From positions 3,348,001 to 3,412,000 of the forward strand of contig OW818685.1 in the NCBI GenBank assembly GCA_942493245.1: a stretch of 64,000 nucleotides of DNA, read 5' to 3'. The notes below the pieces were generated by a model, which was not told the DNA's origin, did not search any database, and was given only the letters and a program-made list of their open reading frames with translations. Source of the stretch: DAOPYU01 sp942493245. GTDB lineage: Bacteria; Sumerlaeota; Sumerlaeia; UBA8349. Below are positions 25,801 to 32,152 of the stretch, piece after piece. The position numbers were made by a program, and so were the translations under genes. Each line of letters opens with the position of its first letter. The stretch's first letter is position 1.

Positions 25801-28079
25801 AGTTTCTGCTTCGTAATGTCGTGTCCCGTAACCTGCGCTTCCACCAGCCAGCCGTTCGCATCGAAAAGCCCCCGACTCACAAACAGATACCAGCGCCATT
25901 GAGACCGTCCATCCCGAACCCGGCATTCGGTCTCGTAAACCGGTTTCTCAACGGTCGGTTCCGAGATCAACGACGAAATGACATTCGCCCCCGCCGGATC
26001 AGTCTCCGGAAACCACGCCGCGCCCACCAGAAGCGCCCGATTCTTCCCGAAAACCTCGCAGAAACGTCCGTTGACAAACGAACAAATCCCATTCGGCTTC
26101 AAGCGAAGAATTGCTTCCGTCTGATCCTCGACAATGGACCGGTATCGGGACTCGCTCGCGCGCAATTGCCGTTCGAGCCGCTTGCGTTCCGTAATATCCA
26201 CAAAAGACACATAAACGCGCGACCAGTTTTCCTCATGTCCCGGCGCCAGATGTGCGGTCAGACTCAGTATCCGTTCCCCGCCCCCCGGAACACGAATCGG
26301 AATCTCACTGCTGAATTGTGTGTCGCCATCGGCAAAAGCCGCCAGTTCCCGTGCAAACACAATCAGCGACGAGTCGTTGAAATACTCCTCCAGATGTCTC
26401 GAAATCTCTTCCTTGTTTTGAGCCCCAAAAAATTCAAGAGTCCGTTGGTTGACATCCACAATCGCCACCTGCGACGCCAGAGAAACCACCTCCTCGAGAT
26501 GCGCCTCCAGATACTCCAGCAATCCGTCCGCATGGAAGGCCCGCAGTTCCTCCACACGTGCCTTGAGAGCCGAGAAGTCCTCCTCCCAGATAGGAACCGG
26601 CGCGCACTCGAACAGCGTCCGGAAACGCAATTCCCGCTCCCGCAGCGCCTCTTCCGACACCTTGTGCGCCGTAATATCCTGAATGAACCCCTCATAGGCA
26701 TCCACCTCTCCCAGCATGTTGCGCCGGGGGATCAGCGTGTTCAGAATCCAACGAATGGAACCATCCTTCCGGACAATCCGATGTTCGAGACTCAAGTCGC
26801 CCTCACCAGCCACGGCCCGCCGCGACAAATCGAGCACCGCGGAACGGTCCGGCTCCGCCACCATGTGCAACCACAGGTCGGGATCCTCGGCAAACTCCGC
26901 GGCACAATACCCCGTCACAGCCACGCATCCCTCCCCATGACGGGTCTCCACCACGCGTCCCTCTTCAAGGCGGACTTTATACAGATAATCCGTCACCGCC
27001 TCTGTAATCAGGCGGTAGCGCGTTTCACTCTCCTGCAACCGCTCCCGGGCCTTGCGTTCCGCCAGCGCAATCGCCAGGGTGTCGGCCAACCGCTCCAAGA
27101 GAGAAAACAGACCCGGCGAAAACCGATCCTTGCGCCGGTCGTTCAATTGCAACAACCCCAACGCCTCCCCGCCACTGCGCAGCGGAATCAATGCCACCGA
27201 CTCATACCCCTCGCCATTGCACCGGTTGCGCGTGCGCGCAAGCCGGTCCGATTCACTCGACGTCGCGAGCAACTCGGTGGTGCAGTTCGACCGAAAACTC
27301 CCATACGGGGTAAAGAACGGCTTGGATGGATCGAATCGCCCCTGCAGCACATTTCCGCACATGCAATCCAGAACAGCATTCCCCATCGTATCGCGCAACA
27401 ACTGCCCATCCAGGTCGGTGGCGCACAGATACTTCTCCGCCCGCACGAAAGCTTCCGAAAAACCCCGAGTCTCGTAATAGGGGTAATCGTCTCTTTCCCG
27501 CAACCGAATCCCCACCGCTTCGCAGCCCGACACCGACTGTAAAAATAGAAGCGCCTTCCGGATCAGATCGCGAACGGGCTCCTTCTCGTTCAAAATTTCG
27601 AGCAGCCCGGCAACATGTCCCCTATCGGCCTCGAGCCGCTTCTGTTCCGAAATATCCTGAACATGTGAAATCAGATAGAGGAAGAGACCCTTTGTGTCAC
27701 AAATGGGCGAACAGGTAACCAATCCCCAGAGCGTGTGGCCCCGCTTGTGGCAATACCGCTTTTCCAGTTGAAAACTTTGCCCGGAACCGCAAGCCGTACG
27801 CTCGATAAACTCCCGGCTGGCCTCCAGATCGTCCGGGTGCGTCACCTCCAGAATAGAACGCCCCACCAGTTCCCCATCCGCATAACCAAGGAAAGCGTTC
27901 ATTTCCGGATTCACGTTCAGAATCCGCCCCTCGACATCCAGAAAAACAATCCCGATACGCGACAATTCAAACGCCAGCCGATTGGCATCCTCCCCCTCGA
28001 CCGACACCGGCGAGCGGAGCGGACCTTGTCCCCCATGACCTTTTTCGGAACCCATGCTCAAACGATTCTTGCGCCTCAT
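22836..28079 (-). CDS. Soluble ten-PAS / one-GAF histidine kinase (NarX/UhpB class)
   Basis: A 1747-residue kinase with no transmembrane segment, so cytosolic sensing is likely. Order: PAS (LAFELSRIGIVFLDVEGRIL), GAF (FLQSVSGCEAVGIRLRERDD), then nine further PAS units recognised by repeated starts (SETRYRLI, RELRFRTLF, SESRYRSI, NQELTQRIL, HDLMRYVIE, SENRFRSF, QYVHIVTHS, SEERLNLAL, SQQQYRLLF) and by DITERKR-type ends. The HisKA_3 domain carries the phosphoacceptor H1555 in ERAGIAREIHDELGQAL. The ATPase domain has the N box EALTNIARHA and G box DDGVGI. The start at MRRKNRLSMGSEK (28079) is chosen because GAAGAGAG lies nine bases upstream; longer in-frame starts would add non-homologous sequence. 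It likely phosphorylates the NarL-type regulator encoded downstream. Confidence 0.9.
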   Translation of the reverse strand: MRRKNRLSMGSEKGHGGQGPLRSPVSVEGEDANRLAFELSRIGIVFLDVEGRILNVNPEMNAFLGYADGELVGRSILEVTHPDDLEASREFIERTACGSGQSFQLEKRYCHKRGHTLWGLVTCSPICDTKGLFLYLISHVQDISEQKRLEADRGHVAGLLEILNEKEPVRDLIRKALLFLQSVSGCEAVGIRLRERDDYPYYETRGFSEAFVRAEKYLCATDLDGQLLRDTMGNAVLDCMCGNVLQGRFDPSKPFFTPYGSFRSNCTTELLATSSESDRLARTRNRCNGEGYESVALIPLRSGGEALGLLQLNDRRKDRFSPGLFSLLERLADTLAIALAERKARERLQESETRYRLITEAVTDYLYKVRLEEGRVVETRHGEGCVAVTGYCAAEFAEDPDLWLHMVAEPDRSAVLDLSRRAVAGEGDLSLEHRIVRKDGSIRWILNTLIPRRNMLGEVDAYEGFIQDITAHKVSEEALRERELRFRTLFECAPVPIWEEDFSALKARVEELRAFHADGLLEYLEAHLEEVVSLASQVAIVDVNQRTLEFFGAQNKEEISRHLEEYFNDSSLIVFARELAAFADGDTQFSSEIPIRVPGGGERILSLTAHLAPGHEENWSRVYVSFVDITERKRLERQLRASESRYRSIVEDQTEAILRLKPNGICSFVNGRFCEVFGKNRALLVGAAWFPETDPAGANVISSLISEPTVEKPVYETECRVRDGRSQWRWYLFVSRGLFDANGWLVEAQVTGHDITKQKLYEEALHKNQELTQRILRTVPNLVYIYDPVEKRNVFSNQDVENYLGYSAEQFRNMGTMVVERLLHPDDVEKFNRHYQELEGAGEGIVFELDYRMKHASGEWRYLHSRDTVFLRDAQGRARQILGAAEDVTERKRAESALMHAHDLMRYVIENANSAIAIHDRDLRYIYVSDRYLRDYHLKGVEVVGRSHYEVFPDLPQKWKDVHQRALAGVASSAEEDFYERADGSVVWTRWKCRPWYESDGAVGGIIIYTEVITKRKLMEQALRASENRFRSFMDNSPALAWAKDETGRLVYYNRAFLAQFGIGESDWMGKVDCEIWPGEFSEKFRQHDLEVLSSGVPLEVIEEVPGSGGEVFQFLVMKFLFQDANGVRFVGGIALDITQRIRAEEQLRQYVHIVTHSRDLMALVNRDYAYLVVNTAFASAFSAQVEEVVGKTICEMVGGAFYERVVKPNAEVCMTDRVSVRYQDWLELPGTGKRYLDVVYTPYIGADGRVKGFVIAGRDITDRKLAEEALRASEERLNLALSSTEMGIFEWDTAQDLQMWDATAHRLLGTDPERFNGRSDAFFALMPPEDREMVREAHRRAMEEGTAYETEYRAIWPDGSVHHIAARGRFYLDSTGEPGHLLGVCWDITQRKEAEQALRASQQQYRLLFESMSSAFALHEVVLDGEGKPFDYRFLEVNPTFEKLTGLRKEQMIGHSVREVLPETEDFWIEQYGRVALTGEPVYFEHWSRTLGRYYEITAYSPQYGQFAVIFLDLTERKKMDEALKASWEQYRQLVTHLDTIREEERAGIAREIHDELGQALTGFRLDISKLFGALTEDQVFLREKLAGMVKDIEKTTDIVHRISSELRPGMLDDLGIGAAADWLMQDFESRTGLRCESRIEPEDLTLDQKVSTALYRILQEALTNIARHAQAGWVRARLVEQGDWVTLEIEDDGVGILPDQANHRQSWGIIGMQERVRALNGEFSISGEGDRGTRVYVRIPLAQPD

Positions 28080-28742
28080 GAAATAACGCTCTCTTCGCCG
28101 TAATAGTATGGGAGAAACTGACAACGCAGAACCCAGAGAAAACGAGTACAATTCCATGGAATGGAGAACCTGCTCCAGCCGCGTGACCCCACCGTTCGCA
28201 GCCTGCATTAATTTGACCCACGATACTCTCCACCGCAAGATCGAGGCAACTCCTTTCTCAATCCCCCTTACCCTGTTTCCGTTACTCCAATACCCATGGA
28301 ACCGACACCGTACGTTCCCAACCAATCGGCCCCAAACCCCCAAAACCCGCTCCGGCAAAGCCCATGTAAACCCTCGTCGCGTTCCTCAAGCGCTCTCAGA
28401 ACTCCTCCCCTCCCCGGATTGTAGGACAAACACCGACAAAAAACCGAGCCATCTTCTGACAGATATTTAGGACTCTTCCTACTCATGAATCTATGACCTG
28501 AATACGATAAGGAACGAGAAGGAAGATAGCAGGTTAGAAAACACGAGCCTCCCTCCTTCCTTCGATTGAGAATGAATAGCGAAAAACGCCAGCCGTGGCC
28601 CAATCATCCGGACTCACTGCCGCGCAACAGTCCTGAAAGGGGGGGGGAGACCGAAAGAACTCCAGAAAAAAACAGACACGGCGCGGTCGAATCCCGCGCT
28701 TCGAATCCACTCCGGCATCCGGAGACCATTTGGGGGAGAATC
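28080..28742. other. 663-bp divergent intergenic region
   Basis: It separates the kinase gene (minus) from cheW (plus) and must contain both promoters. A plus-strand frame from 28566 runs into cheW, but the gene itself begins at 28743. GC-rich inverted stretches near 28680-28700 (GCGCGG...CCCGCGC) form a small hairpin. No RNA gene or promoter was confidently identified. Confidence 0.4.
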
Positions 28743-29258
28743 ATGGCAATAGCCACAGAAACACGCAATGCTCAGGCGGGCAAGTACCTGACTTTTCGCC
28801 TGGCGGGAGAAGAGTACGGGATCGAAATCCTCAAGGTAGTCGAAATCATCAAGATCATGGAAATAACCTCGCTGCCCCGGATGCCCGAAGCGGTTCGCGG
28901 CGTCATCAACCTGCGCGGGAAAGTCATCCCTGTCGTTGAACTGCGCCGGCAATTCGGCATGGAAACCACCACCGACACCAGCGAAACCTGTATCATCGTG
29001 GTCAATGTGCGCATCCTCCAGAAAGACGTCCAGATGGGCATTTTGGTGGACACGGTCTCGGAAGTGCTCGATATTCTCGAAAAAGACATCGAACCCCCTC
29101 CGCAATTCGGTTCTCAGTGCAATACCAATTTCATCCTCGGAATGGCCAAAGCGAAAGGGGACGTGAAACTTCTGCTCGACATCAACCGCGTCCTCTCGGG
29201 TGACGAAATCCAGGCGTTGGCGGAAGACCGCTCGACAGTGGAAGTGCGGGAAGAGTAA
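28743..29258 (+). CDS. cheW: Chemotaxis coupling protein CheW
   Basis: A 171-residue CheW, the scaffold linking chemoreceptors to the CheA kinase. Typical segments are KYLTFRLAGEEYGIEILKV, LPRMPEAVRGVINLRGKVIP, VVELRRQFGM and ILVDTVSEVLDI, followed by FILGMAKAKGDVKLLLDINR. The start MAIATETRN follows GGGGGAG with a six- to seven-base spacer; upstream in-frame codons are non-homologous. It sits 74 bp before a chemoreceptor gene in the same direction, likely co-transcribed. No cheA, cheY or methylation genes are nearby. Confidence 0.96.
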   Translation: MAIATETRNAQAGKYLTFRLAGEEYGIEILKVVEIIKIMEITSLPRMPEAVRGVINLRGKVIPVVELRRQFGMETTTDTSETCIIVVNVRILQKDVQMGILVDTVSEVLDILEKDIEPPPQFGSQCNTNFILGMAKAKGDVKLLLDINRVLSGDEIQALAEDRSTVEVREE

Positions 29259-29332
29259 ACCGCTCTCATTCGGAAAGACTCGAAAGTATCCGGCGCCTTG
29301 GCGCCCCATCCAAAGAAAAGAGGAGAGGTCCA

Positions 29333-31333
29333 ATGTTGAAAGAGATGAAACTTGGCACAAAGATCGCGCTCGGATTCGCAAGTCTGATTGTGATCGCATT
29401 GATTCTGGGCGGGTTGGCCGTTTTCAACATGAAGAAGGTGACCAGCCAGGCCTCCATCATGGCCCAGGAGAAAGTCCCGGCAGCCCGCGTGGCCAACAAC
29501 GTCGAGCGTTCGGCGCTTCTCACCATGTACAACATCCGCGGATATGCGTACACCGACGACGCCAAGTTCCTCACGGATGGCCAGAAGGAACTGGCCGATG
29601 TCGCCAAGTATCTCGGGGAAGCCAAGGCGCTCGGGGAAAAGGGAAAAACCTTGGCCAGCCTGAAAACAGCGGCCGAAAAAGCCGAAAAAGCCGCCAACGA
29701 GTACACCACGCTCTTGACCCAGACGATCGCCAAGACCGAGGAAGTGCATCAAAATCAGAAGTTAATGGATGAAGACGGCGCGAAATACATGAAGGCGGCA
29801 GCCGACTTCCTCGCCGATCAGAGCAAGGCGATGGAATCCGATATCGCGAAGAAAACGTCGGAAACCCTTCTTCTGGAACGCCTCTACAAAATAACGCTTG
29901 TCAACGATCTGATAGATACGGGCAACGCTTGCATTGTCGCCTCGTGGAAATCGCAGACCGAACGCGACCCCAAGATCATCCAGGACGCCCAAGCCAACTT
30001 CGACACCATCAACCAGAAACTCGAAGCCTTACGGCCCATCACAAAACAGGCGAAGAACATAGAACAGATTAACGAAATCAAGAAGAATGCCGATGCGTAC
30101 AAAGCAGCCATGAACGCCCTGCTCACCGCCTGGCTCGAACGCGAAGAGTTGACGAAACAGCGTGGCGTGGCGGGGGACGCCGTGACCAAGGAGGCCAAGG
30201 ACACCACCCTCCTGGGGATGGAAGAGGTCACCACCATTGGAACCGACGCCGAAAAAGCGCTCTCCATGGCCTCGAATGTCATGATCGTGGGATTGATCGT
30301 CGCGGTCATTACCGGCATCCTCATCGCCCTGTTCATCACCCGCTCGATCACCGGTCCACTCAACCGCGCGATAGCGGCCATGACCGTCGGTTCGCGCGAG
30401 GTCGCTTCGGCCTCCGGCCAGATCTCGACCGCCAGCCAGAGCCTGGCCGAAGGCGCCACGGAACAAGCCTCGAGCCTCGAAGAATCCTCCTCGGCGCTCG
30501 AAGAACTGGCCAGCCAGGCCAACGGCAACGCCGAAAAAGCCAAACGCGCCACCGAAGGAGCCGAAACGGCCCAGAAAGCCGCCGAACAGGCCAATCAGGC
30601 CATGCGCGAAACCGTGACCGCCATGAGCCAGATCAAGGAATCCTCGAGCCGGATCTCCGGCATCATCAAAACGATTGAAGAAATCGCCTTCCAGACCAAC
30701 CTGCTGGCCCTGAACGCCGCCGTCGAGGCCGCCCGCGCCGGCGAGCACGGCAAAGGATTCGCCGTCGTCGCCGAGGAAGTCCGCAACCTGGCCCAGCGCT
30801 CGGCCGTCGCCGCCAAAGACACGGCCACGCTCATCCAGACCAGCGTCGAACAATCCAACCACGGAGCCGAAGTGGTCGGCAAAGCGTCCGACGCAATCGG
30901 ACGCATCCTCGAAGCGGCCAACCAGGTCGCCCATGACGCGCGCGAAGTGAAAACCGCCTCCGAGGAACAGTCCGAGGGAATCAACCAGATCAACAACGCC
31001 GTGGCCGAAATGGACAAGGTGACCCAACAGGTCGCCTCGAACGCCGAGGAAACCGCTTCGGCCAGTGAAGAACTTTCGGCCCAGTCCCAGCAGATGCAGA
31101 GTGTCGTCTCCGATCTGGTAAAACTGGTGGGAGGCGCCCATGCCGGTGGCAATGGAATGGGCAACGGGAATGGACACCGCCCCCTGAGACTGGAAGTCGC
31201 CGCGGCCGCAACGCACAGTCTCCCCGCAAAGAACAACCGTCTCCATCTGAACCACCACAGCCCATCGGGAACTCACAGTAAGGCCGCCGCGGCCATCCCG
31301 TTCGATGAGGACCAGAACATGGCGGACTTCTGA
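29333..31333 (+). CDS. Methyl-accepting chemotaxis protein with helical periplasmic sensor
   Basis: A 666-residue chemoreceptor. TM1 is at about residues 10-32 (IALGFASLIVIALILGGLAV), followed by an all-helical periplasmic region of about 280 residues resembling HBM-type bimodular sensors (VPAARVANNVERSALLTM, LEALRPITKQAKNIEQ). TM2 follows (MIVGLIVAVITGILIALFI). Only the first part of a HAMP domain is visible (TRSITGPLNRAIAAM) before the methylation helices begin (SASGQISTASQSLAEGATEQ). The signalling tip is canonical (EIAFQTNLLALNAAVEAARA, then GKGFAVVAEEVRNLAQRS). The C-terminus is a long Gly/His/Asn-rich tail without a CheR pentapeptide. AGGAGAGG precedes the ATG. It presumably works with the upstream CheW; its ligand is unknown. 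Confidence 0.95.
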   Translation: MLKEMKLGTKIALGFASLIVIALILGGLAVFNMKKVTSQASIMAQEKVPAARVANNVERSALLTMYNIRGYAYTDDAKFLTDGQKELADVAKYLGEAKALGEKGKTLASLKTAAEKAEKAANEYTTLLTQTIAKTEEVHQNQKLMDEDGAKYMKAAADFLADQSKAMESDIAKKTSETLLLERLYKITLVNDLIDTGNACIVASWKSQTERDPKIIQDAQANFDTINQKLEALRPITKQAKNIEQINEIKKNADAYKAAMNALLTAWLEREELTKQRGVAGDAVTKEAKDTTLLGMEEVTTIGTDAEKALSMASNVMIVGLIVAVITGILIALFITRSITGPLNRAIAAMTVGSREVASASGQISTASQSLAEGATEQASSLEESSSALEELASQANGNAEKAKRATEGAETAQKAAEQANQAMRETVTAMSQIKESSSRISGIIKTIEEIAFQTNLLALNAAVEAARAGEHGKGFAVVAEEVRNLAQRSAVAAKDTATLIQTSVEQSNHGAEVVGKASDAIGRILEAANQVAHDAREVKTASEEQSEGINQINNAVAEMDKVTQQVASNAEETASASEELSAQSQQMQSVVSDLVKLVGGAHAGGNGMGNGNGHRPLRLEVAAAATHSLPAKNNRLHLNHHSPSGTHSKAAAAIPFDEDQNMADF

Positions 31334-31448
31334 GAAAAAACCCGTGTGCCTTCCCGATCCGCCGGGAGTTGCTGATGTCAAAGGATCGCAGAAAATGCCG
31401 ACAGACACGGGAAACTTCAAGAGGAATAAACCCCGGTAGCGAAACGCC

Positions 31449-31492
31449 GTCCCACGGCAATTCAGACAGCAGTCCCTGAATCGCCGTGGGAC
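31449..31492. repeat. 17-bp hairpin downstream of the chemoreceptor gene
   Basis: GTCCCACGGCAATTCAG (31449-31465) pairs with CTGAATCGCCGTGGGAC (31476-31492) at 16 of 17 positions around a 10-base loop. It could end the cheW-MCP transcript, but there is no U-tract. Confidence 0.55.
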
Positions 31493-31582
31493 AAACTCTT
31501 AAAAACCAGGTTCTTTGAACGAATTTGTGGGTAGATTTTGGATGAGTTTTTGGCATTGGCGCCAAAACACAATCCCGTTTTT

Positions 31583-31704
31583 CGTCATTCCCGCGAAAGC
31601 GGGAACCCAGATCCGGGATGTTCTGGTTGATCGCGTTTCCCTTGGATTTCCCTCCTGTTTTCCCGTTCGCGCTACTCTGGGTCCCCGCGTGCGCGGGGAT
31701 GACG
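31583..31704. repeat. Inverted pair of 28-bp REP-like palindromes
   Basis: A 28-mer beginning CGTCATTCCCGCGAAAGCGG (31583-31610) faces an inverted diverged copy at 31677-31704 ending GCGCGGGGATGACG. Each copy is itself palindromic (CCCGC-GAAA-GCGGG; CCCCGCGTGCGCGGGG). Sequences of this CGTCATTCCCGCG type are dispersed repeats in many bacterial genomes. Together they form a large stem-loop in the gap before the kinase locus. Confidence 0.75.
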
Positions 31705-31931
31705 AACGGGGGCGAGAGTCGGGAGATTCGGGCAGAGGGCCGGGAAAAGGGCAAAGCTGATCCCGGAAATGTGGTCCGGTCTCAGAGATTCCAGAAAGCC
31801 GGAAGCGACTCTAATATAGAGAGTTGACAAGATGAACGGCTCCCCTGCTTACCCACAAATTCTTTTGAAGAGGCAAACACGATTGTCCAATTGACCGAAA
31901 CACCAGGCAGCAGAAGCGGGGGGAAACGGAC

Positions 31932-32126
31932 ATGAATGCACGCAGACGGCTGTTTTTCGTGATGATCACCTCCTCGCGCGAGGAAAGCGATAACCTCACC
32001 AGCGAGCACCTGCGCACCCATTCCGACATCTGAAAACCCGTTGACTTCGACCAAGTTCTGGACACCATCAAGCAATTGCACAAGTATTGGGTCATCCTCA
32101 ATGAAACGCCCCCAATGTCTAGTTGA
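31932..32126 (+). pseudogene. Broken Rcp1-like response regulator (C-terminal remnant)
   Basis: The frame encodes ITSSREESDNL..., an in-frame TGA at 32031-32033, then KPVDFDQVLDTIKQLHKYW and VILNETPP to a stop at 32124. Intact Rcp1-type receivers end in the pattern TSSREE...S-Y-x-x-KPVDFDQF...LGLYWxxLNEPPP. The beta1-beta4 part with the phosphoacceptor aspartate is missing and the TGA falls just before the conserved lysine. Such regulators usually lie beside a REC-PAS-kinase gene, and one follows directly. Confidence 0.8.
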
Positions 32127-32152
32127 AGCGGCGCGCATGGACTGGAGCACAC

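Noticed and set aside
28079..28358. Longer N-terminus for the ten-PAS kinase
   Set aside because: The extra 93 codons show no PAS-like or membrane sequence, while the later ATG has a purine-rich ribosome-binding site.
28679..28730. Possible tRNA T-arm (GCGCGGTCGAATCCCGCGC)
   Set aside because: No acceptor stem, D-arm or anticodon arm can be folded around it, and the GGTTC motif is absent.
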